The notes: generated by a model from the letters alone, not told the origin. A stretch of 64,000 bases of DNA from Planctomycetota bacterium (GCA_024280755.1 JAJRPN010000019.1:124001-188000); one strand, 5' to 3'; positions 17,698 to 27,582 are shown, numbered from the stretch's first letter. Numbers and translations are program-made.

Positions 17698-18518
17698 TGG
17701 ACCCTCGGTTTGCTCAGTTGCCCAAGTCGCTTGTGAAGGTGTCAAAGACTATGACACTCGGCGATGGTGTACCTGCATTGGTCGCTCATCCTGATTGGGA
17801 AAGCGGAATGCAAGTGCCCGCGGTTGTCTGGATGCACGGGCGAACGGTCAACAAGGAACTCGATCCCGGGCGGTATCAGCGATGGGTGCGGGCAGGGATT
17901 GGTGCGATCGCCCTCGACTTGCCCGGTCATGGCGAACGGTATGAAGTGGAATATATGTCGCCGACAAAGACATTGGATCTGATTGAACAAGGGTGCCAAG
18001 AGATTGACAGCGTACTTGAGTCGATCGGTGATCTCGGAGTGTTTGATATGGATCGGCTCGCCATCGGCGGGATGTCGGCTGGTGGGATGGTGACGCTGTG
18101 TCGATTGTGTACGGATCATCCGTTTGTTGGAACGGTTGTTGAAGGCACAACTGGCAATCTGCATGAGTTGTACTTTCCGACGCCTGGAACACCAGCAAGG
18201 CCTTGGCCTGTGGAACATGACCCGGCGGATGTCGCACGGGTTGATCCGATGCAAAACCTAGATGGGTTTCGTCCAATTCCGTTGTTGGCATTGCACAATG
18301 AGGGCGATGAGATGGTGCCGATTGGTGGGCAAAAACAGTTTATCGAGCAGCTCAAAGCACATTATCAATCACAGAATGTTGATCCTGGATTGATTGAGCT
18401 CAAGACCTTTACTGATTCGGGTGCGCCCAGTGAGCATGCCGGCTTTGGACGGTTCGCTAATGATGCGAAGAATCTGCAACTCGCGTTTCTCAAGAAACTC
18501 TTTGGGATGAATGTCTGA
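17697..18518 (+). CDS. Alpha/beta hydrolase (dienelactone hydrolase/esterase-like)
   Basis: A 273-residue alpha/beta hydrolase. A full catalytic triad can be traced: Ser127 in the nucleophile elbow GMSAGG, Asp204 in LHNEGDEMVP and His247 in SEHAGF. The oxyanion region HGR and the LDLPGHGE strand are also present. No signal peptide, so it is cytosolic. It overlaps the pyrophosphorylase stop by one base and its own stop overlaps the MFS transporter start, so it is the middle gene of a coupled trio. Substrate unknown; the neighbours hint at a carbohydrate or amino-sugar ester, but this is weak inference. Confidence 0.82.
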   Translation: MDPRFAQLPKSLVKVSKTMTLGDGVPALVAHPDWESGMQVPAVVWMHGRTVNKELDPGRYQRWVRAGIGAIALDLPGHGERYEVEYMSPTKTLDLIEQGCQEIDSVLESIGDLGVFDMDRLAIGGMSAGGMVTLCRLCTDHPFVGTVVEGTTGNLHELYFPTPGTPARPWPVEHDPADVARVDPMQNLDGFRPIPLLALHNEGDEMVPIGGQKQFIEQLKAHYQSQNVDPGLIELKTFTDSGAPSEHAGFGRFANDAKNLQLAFLKKLFGMNV

Positions 18519-19834
18519 TGCGTGCCCCACCACCATTTCGATCGCTGCCCAATCCTAAAGAGGTCTGGGCTTGGGGGATGTTCGATCTGGCGAATCAGTC
18601 ATTTACGCTATTGATTATTACGGTGTTGTTCCCGATTTACTTCAAGACCGTTGCAGTTGGTGATCTGACTGATTTAGACAAGTCAAGGGGCGATTCGTTA
18701 TGGTCTGCTGGGGTGTCGGCATCGTTGTTTATTGTGGTCTTGTTGTCACCGATTGTTGGGGCGCGGGCGGATTCGCACAGTAGCCGAAAGAAGTTTTTGA
18801 TGGTTTCGGGTGTGTGCTGCGCGATCTTGACGGCTGCGCTCGCGCTGATACAGCCCGGATCAGGGTGGATCGGGTTGATGATCTTCATCCCTGCGAATAT
18901 TTTGTACCAACTTGGCGAGAACTTGTTGGCGAGTTTTCTGCCCGGGTTATCCACAACACGGACCATCGGGAAGATATCAGCCATTGGGTGGACGATGGGA
19001 TACATCGGTGGGTTGGTGTTGTTGATAATCGTTGCCGCATTGGCATTTCTCGCCGGGTGGGATTCGCCTGAGAAATGGCGCCCGATATTTATCATCGCAG
19101 CCGTGTGGTTTGTGCTGGGGATTGTTCCTGCGGGGATGATCCTCAAGGAGCCAGAATCTCACTCGACGAAATCTGACGATGGCATCTTTGCGAGTTTGAT
19201 GATGACGGTGAAGCATGCTGCGAAGCATCGGGAGTTATTCCGGTTTTTGATTGCGTTCTTGGTCTATGGATTTGGTGTCCAAACAATGATTGCGTTTGCT
19301 GCGATCCTTGCGGGCGACTTTGGGATTGTTGGCAACCAGCTGATTATCTTCACGCTTCAACTGACCATCACGGCTGGGGCGACCGCGATTGTGGTTGCGA
19401 AGTATCAGGACAAGATCGGTGTGAAGGCAACGATCATGGGGTTCTTGGCGGTCTGGATCATCAGTTGTGGATCAATGTTTGGGGTGAAGTTGATGATTCC
19501 AAATGATCCGCCTCAATGGATATTTTGGATGATTGGCAATGGGATCGGGATCGGGCTTGGTGGGATTGGAACATCGAGCCGGGTGATTGTGGGCATGTTT
19601 GCTCCCAAGCACCGGACTGCGGAGTTCTTTGGGCTTTGGGGGATGACTTACAAACTCGCAGGAGCAATCGGGGTGCTTGCATTTGGGCAGATCAAGGCAT
19701 GGGTTGGCGATGCTGCTGCTTTGGGGCTATTGACTGCATTCTTTGTGGTTGGTTTGGTATTAATGCTCCGTGTGAATGTGCTCTCGGGCATCCGCGATGC
19801 CCGGCGGGCTGATCGCGGTCAGGCATCCGGCTAA
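18518..19834 (+). CDS. MFS transporter, UMF1/Atg22-like family
   Basis: Integral inner-membrane transporter of 438 residues with about 12 hydrophobic segments. The N-terminus EVWAWGMFDLANQSF is typical of the UMF1/Atg22-like branch of the major facilitator superfamily (family usually carries YDWANSAF). The loop SPIVGARADSHSSRKKFL after the second or third helix is the MFS motif-A equivalent. The start ATG overlaps the hydrolase stop (TGATG), which indicates coupling. UMF1 members are poorly characterised; amino acid or nutrient export has been shown for the eukaryotic Atg22. Substrate here cannot be deduced. trpB follows after 21 nt on the same strand. Confidence 0.85.
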   Translation: MRAPPPFRSLPNPKEVWAWGMFDLANQSFTLLIITVLFPIYFKTVAVGDLTDLDKSRGDSLWSAGVSASLFIVVLLSPIVGARADSHSSRKKFLMVSGVCCAILTAALALIQPGSGWIGLMIFIPANILYQLGENLLASFLPGLSTTRTIGKISAIGWTMGYIGGLVLLIIVAALAFLAGWDSPEKWRPIFIIAAVWFVLGIVPAGMILKEPESHSTKSDDGIFASLMMTVKHAAKHRELFRFLIAFLVYGFGVQTMIAFAAILAGDFGIVGNQLIIFTLQLTITAGATAIVVAKYQDKIGVKATIMGFLAVWIISCGSMFGVKLMIPNDPPQWIFWMIGNGIGIGLGGIGTSSRVIVGMFAPKHRTAEFFGLWGMTYKLAGAIGVLAFGQIKAWVGDAAALGLLTAFFVVGLVLMLRVNVLSGIRDARRADRGQASG

Positions 19835-19855
19835 GATCTGATCGAGGAATATTTT

Positions 19856-21115
19856 ATGAGTGCGACTGATACAAATACTGATACTTCGTATGCCCCGATC
19901 TCTGCCGTCCCCGATGAGCGAGGACGCTATGGAGCTGCGGGCGGGGTGTATGTGCCCGAGACACTCATCGAGGCACTGCGTCAACTTGAAGAGGTCTACC
20001 AGAAGGTGTGCCAGGATCATCAGTTCTGGGATCGATTGACGGATTTGAATCGGGTGTATGTTGGAAGACCAACGCCTTTGTATCAGGCGAACGGCTTATC
20101 ACGCCGATCGCGGGCGATGAATAAGGATAAGGAAAAAGGCGCAACGATCTGGCTCAAGCGTGAAGACCTTGCCCATACGGGTGCCCACAAAATTAACAAC
20201 ACACTCGGACAGGCGATGCTCGCTAAAAAAATGGGGAAGAAGCGGGTAATCGCAGAGACCGGCGCAGGGCAGCACGGAGTAGCAACAGCGACCGCAGCGG
20301 CGTACTTTGGACTCAAGTGTGATGTGTATATGGGTAGCGAAGATATTCGTAGGCAGAAACTCAATGTGACACGGATGAAGATGCTGGGCGCGAAGGTGAT
20401 CCCGGTGAATGAAGGATCTTGCACACTCAAAGATGCGACCAATGAAGCGATGCGCGACTGGATGGGATCGGTTGAGCACACGCATTATATTTTGGGCTCG
20501 GTTGTTGGCCCGCACCCGTTCCCGATGATTGTTCGAGATTTCCAATCGGTGATTGGACGAGAGACAAAGGCCCAAGCCCTTCGCAATATGGGTGCGATGC
20601 CTGATGTGATCGTGGCGTGTGTTGGTGGTGGATCGAACGCTGCGGGGATGTTTTATCCGTTTGTGAACGAGGAGCAAGTCAAACTCGTCGGCGTAGAAGC
20701 TGGCGGACGCTCGGATATGCTCGGCGATCACGCTGCCCCACTGACGCATGGAAAGCTCGGGGTGCTCCATGGTTCAATGAGTTATGTTCTTCAGGATGAT
20801 GCTGGGCAGACAAGTCCGGTTCATTCATGCTCTGCCGGGCTTGATTATCCTGGTGTTGGCCCGGAGCACTCGTATTGGAAAGATCTTGGTCGGGTTGAAT
20901 ACACGACGATCAATGATCAGCAAGCTCTTGAAGCGTTTTTGTGGACAGCACGCGATGAGGGAATTATCCCAGCGTTAGAATCATCGCATGCGGTGGCCCA
21001 AGGTGTTCCAATGGCTTCGGAAATGCACAAGGATCAGCATTTGGTGATTAATCTGTCTGGACGCGGCGACAAAGATGTTGAAGAGGTTGCGAGATTGCTT
21101 GGCGATTCGCTTTAA
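19856..21115 (+). CDS. trpB: Tryptophan synthase beta chain
   Basis: PLP enzyme joining indole and serine to give tryptophan. The Schiff-base lysine is Lys112 in [17 protein letters not shown] with the catalytic Glu and the phosphate-binding GGGSNA loop are also present, as expected for TrpB1-type proteins. At 419 residues it is slightly longer than usual because of about 20 extra N-terminal residues. No trpA or other trp gene is adjacent; it is the last gene of a run with a transporter, a hydrolase and a pyrophosphorylase. Its stop overlaps that of the convergent TPR gene by three bases. A tryptophanase gene 18 kb away catalyses the reverse-direction chemistry. Confidence 0.95.
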   Translation: MSATDTNTDTSYAPISAVPDERGRYGAAGGVYVPETLIEALRQLEEVYQKVCQDHQFWDRLTDLNRVYVGRPTPLYQANGLSRRSRAMNKDKEKGATIWLKREDLAHTGAHKINNTLGQAMLAKKMGKKRVIAETGAGQHGVATATAAAYFGLKCDVYMGSEDIRRQKLNVTRMKMLGAKVIPVNEGSCTLKDATNEAMRDWMGSVEHTHYILGSVVGPHPFPMIVRDFQSVIGRETKAQALRNMGAMPDVIVACVGGGSNAAGMFYPFVNEEQVKLVGVEAGGRSDMLGDHAAPLTHGKLGVLHGSMSYVLQDDAGQTSPVHSCSAGLDYPGVGPEHSYWKDLGRVEYTTINDQQALEAFLWTARDEGIIPALESSHAVAQGVPMASEMHKDQHLVINLSGRGDKDVEEVARLLGDSL

Positions 21116-22563
21116 GCCCGCGAGCGGTATGGACGACCAACGATCGATCGTATGATACGGCCAATACGCGAAAATCTTTGCCAGATCCAGGTCAATCCGC
21201 TCAGCGCGGTGTGGTAACGGAGTTTGAGCCGAAGTCGACGCAAGGACGGATCATCTGGGTCGACACGCGACGCCTGGCGAACCCAATAGCGGGCACGAAT
21301 CCATTGTCGCTGACGCAGATAGGCTAATGCAAGATTGTGCATCGCTGGGATAAACCTTGGCTGAAACTCGAGTGCCTGTTTGGCAGCTGCGATCCCGTCG
21401 TCGATCTTATTCGCTTCGAGCAAAGCAACACTGAGCCCATGATGCGCCCGGTGGTTTGTAGGTTGCAGCGTGATCATTGCTGAATAGACACGGATTGATT
21501 CATTGATCATTTCTGTGTCGAGAAGTAGACGCCCGAGTTCTTCATAGTCTTCGATGTGTGCTGTTGGTGATTGGTCATTGTTTTTGATGATCTTTTCGCC
21601 AATAGCCTTGGTGATCATTGAGCGATATTCGTAGGCGAGCAGATCACGGATCCGAGGCGCATCACCCTCGTTCTTTCGGAGCGTGAGTACACGAGCGATT
21701 CGTCTGCGCACGCCGGGATAGGTTTTGTCGAGGCGTAGTACGACATCGTAATGCACGAGCGCATCGGCGATTCGGTGCTCGATCTCGGCGAGTTCGCCGA
21801 GTAAAAAATGTGCGTCGGGCTGATCTGATTCGAGTTCGAGCACTCGACGGAACTTTTCACCCGCTTCGGTAGAGCGGTGCATATCGAGGAGGAGTTCGCC
21901 GATATCGAGGAGGGTATCGATATCACCCGGATCCACTCTGAGTTCCCTAAGGTAGAGCTGGCGGGCGCGTTCGAGACGACCAGACACGGCGTATGCCTTG
22001 GCGAGGCGAGCCTGGACGCGCGGGAGTTCTGGATCGAGCCGAGCAGCCTCGCGCAGGCACCAGACAGCGCGTTCGTTATGACCCGATGCCAAGAGAGAAT
22101 CTGCCATCGCGGCGTACAACTCGCCATGATCAGGGTCGATTTGCTGGGCGATATAGAACGCTTCTTCTGCTTGGGTATGACGGGCGAGATCGGTGAAGGC
22201 TTCAATGCGATGGACAAAGGCATTCATATTCATCGGCTCAACCTTGATCGCCAAGGCAAACCATTCAAGCGACTCTTCGAGCTTAGAAGCTCGCATCAAG
22301 TTCACGCCCGCGAGTAATGCAGAGTTGGCATCTGGTTGATCATGCTCTTCGTGGAGGGTGTAGCAGCTTGAGAATGCTTTGGAGGCATCTTCATGACGCC
22401 CTGCAGCTTCGAGTGTGAGCCCGAGATTGAAATACCACTCTGCTTGATATGGATTGAGCGATAGCGCTTGGCGAAGCTCGTTCTCGGCTTCGTCCCATCG
22501 CCCGGCATCGTAATGCTCGTGGGCGCGTTCGACATGATGTTCTGCATCTACCCAATCATTCAT
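21112..22563 (-). CDS. TPR-repeat protein
   Basis: A 483-residue protein made almost wholly of tetratricopeptide repeats, about ten to twelve, such as [20 protein letters not shown], with the W/G/A/P spacing of the family. No signal peptide or membrane helix is clear; the C-terminus is basic ([15 protein letters not shown]). TPR arrays bind other proteins; the partner is unknown. The gene is convergent with trpB, the two stop codons overlapping, and divergent from the HEAT-repeat gene across about 150 nt. Confidence 0.85.
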   Translation of the reverse strand: MNDWVDAEHHVERAHEHYDAGRWDEAENELRQALSLNPYQAEWYFNLGLTLEAAGRHEDASKAFSSCYTLHEEHDQPDANSALLAGVNLMRASKLEESLEWFALAIKVEPMNMNAFVHRIEAFTDLARHTQAEEAFYIAQQIDPDHGELYAAMADSLLASGHNERAVWCLREAARLDPELPRVQARLAKAYAVSGRLERARQLYLRELRVDPGDIDTLLDIGELLLDMHRSTEAGEKFRRVLELESDQPDAHFLLGELAEIEHRIADALVHYDVVLRLDKTYPGVRRRIARVLTLRKNEGDAPRIRDLLAYEYRSMITKAIGEKIIKNNDQSPTAHIEDYEELGRLLLDTEMINESIRVYSAMITLQPTNHRAHHGLSVALLEANKIDDGIAAAKQALEFQPRFIPAMHNLALAYLRQRQWIRARYWVRQASRVDPDDPSLRRLRLKLRYHTALSGLTWIWQRFSRIGRIIRSIVGRPYRSRA

Positions 22564-22714
22564 GGCGTGAAGCCTGTGTCCTTTGCTGCAAAATACTGGT
22601 TACTGAAACGACGATCTGCGTAATCCTAACCGTTTTGAGGCGGTAGTTCAATCAGAAGGACTACAGTCTATGGATCATTCTTCGGCAATTTGCCGATGAA
22701 AGACCGAGAATCAA

Positions 22715-24370
22715 ATGGTGCGCATCTCCGAGTATCCTATGCAATCAGTCTCCAAACAAGCCCGAATGACCCGATTGATGGCCCAATGCTGTCTTGGGAT
22801 CATTTTCTTGTCTGGAAGTGCGTGTTCTGGCGAACCAGCCCTGATTATGCCCGATTCTGCTCCTATTTTGGTTGCAGCAGACAATCCGCGGAAGGCTGAG
22901 GATAATGCCTCCCTTGTTATCGATGGTGTTTCAGAAGAGCAGATAATAGCGGATTCTGAAAACGCCTCTCAACCTGAGTTATCGGGCAAAAAGCAAGTGA
23001 ACGCCCAAGCTTTGCTCGATATTGCGAGCCTATACGCATCTGAACAGTTAAATGAAATTCTTGCCTTGTATCGACGGCTTCATATCGAGCTTGATGATGA
23101 CCGCCGATCTTTGCTCATAATTGATCTGTTCCAGGATGATCGCCTTGAACTCCGTCAGCTCGGATTCGAACTCGTTGATCGTGATCTTTCGAGCAGCACC
23201 GTGCTCAAGGCCGAGGTTGGTGAGTCTGCCAAGGAACTGCTTAAAGATCCGAATCCCATTGTTCGATCACAAGCTGCTCGGTTGATTACTCGGCTTGTGC
23301 CTCTTGATGCCATGATCGTGCTGACAGAGTCATTGAAAATCGAAACCGACTCGATCGCTGCTGAACCGATGCTCCTTGGGATTGCCCGTTGGCCTAATCC
23401 TGAAGCGGTCGGTACAGTGCGAGACTGGTTCCTTCAACCTGAGAATCCGTTTTCGGCAGCATGCAACGCCGCTTGGTCTCTTGAAATTGCCGGGCTTTGG
23501 GATACACAGATTGATCACCCTCTTTTGATCAATAGGCTTCGCGAAGTAGAGTCCACCGAGCTTAATGCAGATGGAATGAAGCTGATTGCGAGCTTTGGGG
23601 ATGCTTCAGATCTTGAGATGCTCGTTTCATTACTCATGTCTGAGATTCCCAATCAACAGCAATGGGCTGGGGGGGCGCTTGTCGAAACACCCCGCGCAGT
23701 TGAGATGCTTGCCCAAGCAGCCGAAGAGAATGATCAGCTATTTCAGGCTGCGGTGAGCTCCCTGATACGCCATCGCGCAACCCCCGAAGGACTACGCCGA
23801 TTGGTCTCGTTGCCTTATTCAAATGACGAAATTCGCACTGATGCGATTATGCGTATGGGTGATGCCCTTGAGCTTGATCGGCTCAGTGAGGCTGTTGGTT
23901 TGGCAGATTTGAATACCGCACATTCGATAATGCTCTTGAACCGCTTACTCAATGGCCAGGTTGAACTCTCCCCGAGTGTGAGCAAGGGGATTGTTTTGCT
24001 TGGCGAGATTCAACTCGATGAACTCCGCCCGAATCGTGCGTATGAAGCAGCTATTGCACTCGATGACGCAACGCTTGACCCTGCGGAGAGATCGAGAATC
24101 TTCTCGATCAAAGCTGAAGCCTTGATTCTCATGGGCAAACATGACGAGGCGATTGAACTCAACGCTGATCCTGAGCATTGGATTTCAGCATTGAATCGTT
24201 CTGTAGATGCTGATCTTCGTCATCGGATTGCAACTACGCTGCTTGATTCTCTGGGCGATTCGTTGTCTGAAGAACGAATCGCAGAAATCCGTCAGCTCGG
24301 CAATATCAAGCCCCCTGAACCGGAACCCTCAGAAGAGACTCCTGACACGATAGATGCAACTGATCCTTAG
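22715..24370 (+). CDS. HEAT-repeat exported protein (possible lipoprotein)
   Basis: A 551-residue protein with an N-terminal hydrophobic segment ending in FLSGSACSGEP, which could be a lipoprotein signal (Cys at about 37) although the lipobox is imperfect. The body is mostly alpha-helical with HEAT-like units (for example NPIVRSQAARLITRLVP and EGLRRLVSLPYSNDEIRTDA). The C-terminus is acidic and Pro/Glu-rich. In-frame ATGs at 22739 and 22766 would give a more normal signal length. It belongs to the same broad class as the HEAT lipoprotein at 10.8 kb. It converges on the pseudokinase gene with a 6-nt gap. Function unknown. Confidence 0.75.
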   Translation: MVRISEYPMQSVSKQARMTRLMAQCCLGIIFLSGSACSGEPALIMPDSAPILVAADNPRKAEDNASLVIDGVSEEQIIADSENASQPELSGKKQVNAQALLDIASLYASEQLNEILALYRRLHIELDDDRRSLLIIDLFQDDRLELRQLGFELVDRDLSSSTVLKAEVGESAKELLKDPNPIVRSQAARLITRLVPLDAMIVLTESLKIETDSIAAEPMLLGIARWPNPEAVGTVRDWFLQPENPFSAACNAAWSLEIAGLWDTQIDHPLLINRLREVESTELNADGMKLIASFGDASDLEMLVSLLMSEIPNQQQWAGGALVETPRAVEMLAQAAEENDQLFQAAVSSLIRHRATPEGLRRLVSLPYSNDEIRTDAIMRMGDALELDRLSEAVGLADLNTAHSIMLLNRLLNGQVELSPSVSKGIVLLGEIQLDELRPNRAYEAAIALDDATLDPAERSRIFSIKAEALILMGKHDEAIELNADPEHWISALNRSVDADLRHRIATTLLDSLGDSLSEERIAEIRQLGNIKPPEPEPSEETPDTIDATDP

Positions 24371-24376
24371 AATGAA

Positions 24377-25240
24377 TTAACGATTGCGAGTTGCTGATGA
24401 TCTTGATGATCTTGATGATACCGGCGTGCGGAATCTACGCAGCATCGATCCGATATGAACCTGGGGAACGCGAATGCTCTTTGTAGTCAGCCATTGATCA
24501 CAGTTTGGATTTGTTGGGAGTGCTTGAATCGCATGCTCAACACTCTCGAAGCCATCAAGTGGATCGAGCCCGATATCAAACCAAGTGTCCCAGTTACGAT
24601 CTAGTTTCTTGATCACACGAGACGGTGCAATGCGATCATTGCGCGAGGTTAAGCCGGTCATCATGGTGTAGCCAAGTTCAACAATAGATCGAATCTCATC
24701 AGCAACTTGAATCATTCGCTTGTGTGCTGTTTCTTCCGACGATTCCATAAGCGAATCAAAGCCGTAGAACTGAACCTGAAGGCACCCATATCGATCGACA
24801 AGAATGTTTGATTGATGGATTGAACCATTGACGACCTGTTGCAGATGGGCATACCGAATGGCATCAAGCAAATGCTCAAGAGCACGAGCAGCCTCGATCA
24901 TTCCCAACTTGCCATCACGAACAAGAAGCAGATCGTCGAGCGTCACAAGCCCATCGTGGTTGCCTGTGTATGGAGTAACCACGCAAAGCCGACCCGAGTC
25001 ATCATAAGTAACGGATTGTATTTTGAGAAGATGAGAATGGTTCAGCACGCTCATCTTTAGAAGCGTATCAAACAAAGTTCTCCGTTGCTTCGCGTTGCTG
25101 ATGTGTTCAAATCGATAGAGCGTGTAGTTGGTGTCCGTCCGATTGCACAGAACGACAAATCTCGACGCACCATGAGCACTGCCCATAGAGCGGATGAGTT
25201 TGTAGGGACCAAAGTATTCGTTTCGGAGCGGTTGGCTCAT
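24377..25240 (-). CDS. Degenerate Ser/Thr protein kinase (pseudokinase)
   Basis: A 287-residue protein with the overall layout of a Hanks-type kinase: YKLIRSMGSAHGASRF (P-loop region), LNHSHLLKI and VVTPYTG (hinge), AIRYAHLQQV and SNILVD (catalytic loop). Key residues are missing. The beta-3 lysine position is Arg43, the HRD aspartate is Ser140, the catalytic-loop lysine is His142, and the DFG aspartate is Phe158 in QFYGF. Asn145 is kept. It should not phosphorylate, though it might bind nucleotide. The C-terminal tail is a Ser/Arg-rich repeat encoded by a 9-bp tandem repeat. No membrane helix is seen. It is probably a scaffold or regulatory decoy (inference). Confidence 0.72.
   Translation of the reverse strand: MSQPLRNEYFGPYKLIRSMGSAHGASRFVVLCNRTDTNYTLYRFEHISNAKQRRTLFDTLLKMSVLNHSHLLKIQSVTYDDSGRLCVVTPYTGNHDGLVTLDDLLLVRDGKLGMIEAARALEHLLDAIRYAHLQQVVNGSIHQSNILVDRYGCLQVQFYGFDSLMESSEETAHKRMIQVADEIRSIVELGYTMMTGLTSRNDRIAPSRVIKKLDRNWDTWFDIGLDPLDGFESVEHAIQALPTNPNCDQWLTTKSIRVPQVHIGSMLRRFRTPVSSRSSRSSATRNR
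24396..24420. repeat. 9-bp tandem repeat in the pseudokinase 3' end
   Basis: GATGATCTT is repeated 2.7 times and encodes the repeated Ser-Ser-Arg tail of the pseudokinase. Such repeats can vary in copy number by slippage without breaking the frame. Confidence 0.8.
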
Positions 25241-25596
25241 ACGGTTGTCGCTCGCTTATACAAAGTCAGGTGATTCAAATCGATTGTAATTGATTTGAAA
25301 CGGAACTTTGCACTGAAAGATCCTGTCATGTGTGTAAGGGGATTCTATCACGCAAGAATCGCCAAAGCCAACTCAGGTGTGGAAACCTTCGATTGGTTAT
25401 ATGAAGTATCGGGATAATTGACAAAAACCATCCACTTGTCTTTGTTTCGCCGTACATTACCCGACTGTGACCATTGTGAGCATTCACATTTCTCAAGGAA
25501 AGTGCTATGATCCAGATGATTCAATACTGTCCCAACGCCCTCCCCACCGCGGTGATTCACAACCGTGAGGCTGGGGAAGAATGAGGTTGACTTTCG
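25241..25596. other. 356-nt divergent intergenic region upstream of hmgA
   Basis: This gap between the divergent pseudokinase and hmgA genes holds the hmgA promoter (25483-25511) and two short ORFs too small to trust. One (25328-25417, 29 codons) has no ribosome site. The other (25507-25584, 25 codons) has AAGGAA before its ATG, lies in frame with hmgA and ends 12 nt before the hmgA start. Its ATG falls inside the -10 box, so promoter and ORF readings exclude each other. A weak stem joins CTCCCC and GGGGA around 25535-25580. Confidence 0.5.
25483..25511 (+). promoter_or_regulatory. Sigma-70-type promoter of hmgA
   Basis: TTCACA (25483-25488), 17 nt, TATGAT (25506-25511). The predicted start leaves a leader of about 79 nt, enough for a regulatory structure. 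Confidence 0.55.
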
Positions 25597-26910
25597 ATGC
25601 CGTATTACATGTCCCTGGGCAAAATGCCCAAGAAACGCCATGTCCAGTTCCGTCGTCCAGATGGAGCGTTGTATTCTGAGGAACTCTTCGGAACCGAAGG
25701 GTTCGTAGGCCCGAGCTCGATTATGTATCACATCCACCCACCTACACAGGTAACCGGATGGAAAAAGCTCTATTCGACCAAAGTTGAATATGTTGAGCAA
25801 GATGTGATGCGCATGCGTCATGTCAAGACTCAGAACTTCAAAACCCAAGGCGACCCTGTTCAAGGGCGCGTGGTGATCTTTGGCAATGGCGATGTTGAAA
25901 TGTCGCTCTGCCAGCCGGCGACGCAACTTGAGTACCACTACAAAAATGGACAGGGCGATGAATGTTTGTTTATCCATTACGGATCAGGCACAATCTACAC
26001 CATGTTCGGCACACTCACCTTCGGCAAGAAGGACTATGTCGTCATGCCCAAGGGTGTGATTTACAAAATGGTCTTTGATGAACGCCCAGATGATGGTTCA
26101 GATGTCGATCACTTTGGTGGCTATTCAAAGGCCGATATGCCTTTGGGCAAGTTTGTGTGCTTCGAGACATGCAACGCTTCGCACATCATGCCCCCTCCTG
26201 GGTATATCGCAAAGAAGACTGCACAATTTCTCGAGCATGCTCCCTATTGTGAACGAGATTTGCGTGTCCCCTTTGAAGACGCCGATCATCCGTTGGCCTA
26301 TGACGAAAAGGGCGAGTTTGAGGTGCGGATCAAAGCACTCAACTCGATCCATTCATATACCTATCCATACCATCCGCTCGAAGTGGTTGGCTGGGACGGG
26401 TGTTATTACCCGTACTGTTTTAATATTCATGACTTCGCGCCCATTACTGGGCAGTTGCATTTGCCGCCACCGATTCACCAGACATTCGAGGGGCATAACT
26501 TTGTGATTTGTTCGTTCTGTCCCCGTGCATTGGATTCGCATCCAGATGCGATTGTGGTGCCTTACAATCACTCGAATATCGACTCCGACGAGATTATGTA
26601 CTATGTCGAGGGCAACTACAAAGCCCGGCGTGGGATTAGCTCGGGCTCGATCTCGGTGCATCCACAGGGGATTGTGCATGGACCCCATCCGGGCACGGTT
26701 GAAGCGTCGATCGGCAAGAAATGGACCGACGAGATGGCGGTGATGTGCGATACATTCCGTCCGATGTTCCCTACCAAAGCCTGTATGGATTTGGACGATG
26801 CCCAGTATCCAGAATCTTGGCGGCAGGATCACTTTGCGCCGGGTGAAATCCGTGGTGCAGACGCTGAAGAAACAAGTTCGGATGATAATCCGATCAACAC
26901 TTGGGATTGA
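25597..26910 (+). CDS. hmgA: Homogentisate 1,2-dioxygenase
   Basis: Opens the aromatic ring of homogentisate to maleylacetoacetate in tyrosine/phenylalanine breakdown. The 437-residue cupin-type protein shows the conserved C-terminal iron region: YNHSNIDSDEIMYYVEGNY followed by SISVHPQGIVHGPHPG, with the metal-binding His and Glu. It is of the bacterial short class. It has its own promoter and a strong terminator, so it is a single-gene unit. HppD, the enzyme that makes homogentisate, is encoded 3 kb downstream on the other strand. Genes for maleylacetoacetate isomerase and fumarylacetoacetase are not in the window. Confidence 0.9.
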   Translation: MPYYMSLGKMPKKRHVQFRRPDGALYSEELFGTEGFVGPSSIMYHIHPPTQVTGWKKLYSTKVEYVEQDVMRMRHVKTQNFKTQGDPVQGRVVIFGNGDVEMSLCQPATQLEYHYKNGQGDECLFIHYGSGTIYTMFGTLTFGKKDYVVMPKGVIYKMVFDERPDDGSDVDHFGGYSKADMPLGKFVCFETCNASHIMPPPGYIAKKTAQFLEHAPYCERDLRVPFEDADHPLAYDEKGEFEVRIKALNSIHSYTYPYHPLEVVGWDGCYYPYCFNIHDFAPITGQLHLPPPIHQTFEGHNFVICSFCPRALDSHPDAIVVPYNHSNIDSDEIMYYVEGNYKARRGISSGSISVHPQGIVHGPHPGTVEASIGKKWTDEMAVMCDTFRPMFPTKACMDLDDAQYPESWRQDHFAPGEIRGADAEETSSDDNPINTWD

Positions 26911-26937
26911 TCCCAAAGCACACCTTTCAAAGAATAC

Positions 26938-26965
26938 AACCCACGCTTTCGAGCGTGGGTTTTTT
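26938..26965 (+). terminator. Rho-independent terminator after hmgA
   Basis: AACCCACGC (26938-26946) pairs with GCGTGGGTT (26953-26961) over a 6-nt loop, followed by a run of T. Confidence 0.9.
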
Positions 26966-27003
26966 ATGCGCACGCATTGCTGTGAGGGAACCTATCATTG
27001 GGT

Positions 27004-27576
27004 ATGAGTAATGAATCGGTCGTCCAATCTGAGTTCTCGATCTATGCGTCGTTGGCGGGTGCGTTTGCTACAGATCTGAGCAATGCTCAGAAAGTGGAAG
27101 AACTCGCACAGGCATGTATCAAACGAATCAAAGCCGGCGGCAAGATTCTTGCGATTGGCAACGGCGGGTCGTGCGCAGATGCGATTCACTTCTGCGAAGA
27201 ACTCACCGGAAGATACCGTGACGATCGCCCGTCGATCCCGGCGATGGCCTGCGCTGATCCTGGGCATATCACCTGTGTGGGCAATGACTATGGATTCGAT
27301 GCAATTTTCTCACGATGGATCGAAGGCGTGGGCTTCAACAACGATGTGCTCGTTGCGATGTCGACCAGCGGGAACAGCGCCAACATCATCAAAGCGGTTG
27401 AGGTTGCCAAGGGCAAAGGCTTGCATATCGCGCTACTGCTTGGGAAAGACGGCGGCAAGCTGGGTGGCATTGGCGATATCGAATGGATCGTTGATGGCGA
27501 GACGAGCGATCGGATTCAAGAACTGCACATGCTCATCTTGCATGCATTAGTCGGTGCGATCGAACGCGGGATGTAA
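27004..27576 (+). CDS. gmhA: SIS-domain phosphosugar isomerase, GmhA-like
   Basis: Probable D-sedoheptulose 7-phosphate isomerase, the first step to ADP-heptose for lipopolysaccharide core. The 190-residue SIS domain has IGNGGSCADAIHFCEELTGR (phosphate and metal site), STSGNSANIIKAVEVAK (sugar-phosphate loop) and IQELHMLILHAL, with the last His typical of GmhA. Two starts are possible: TTG 26998, 8 nt after GAGGGA, or ATG 27004, which lies 5 nt after a TATCAT box and could be leaderless; ATG is chosen. No heptose kinase gene is nearby, so another phosphosugar substrate is possible. Confidence 0.85.
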   Translation: MSNESVVQSEFSIYASLAGAFATDLSNAQKVEELAQACIKRIKAGGKILAIGNGGSCADAIHFCEELTGRYRDDRPSIPAMACADPGHITCVGNDYGFDAIFSRWIEGVGFNNDVLVAMSTSGNSANIIKAVEVAKGKGLHIALLLGKDGGKLGGIGDIEWIVDGETSDRIQELHMLILHALVGAIERGM

Positions 27577-27582
27577 AACGAG

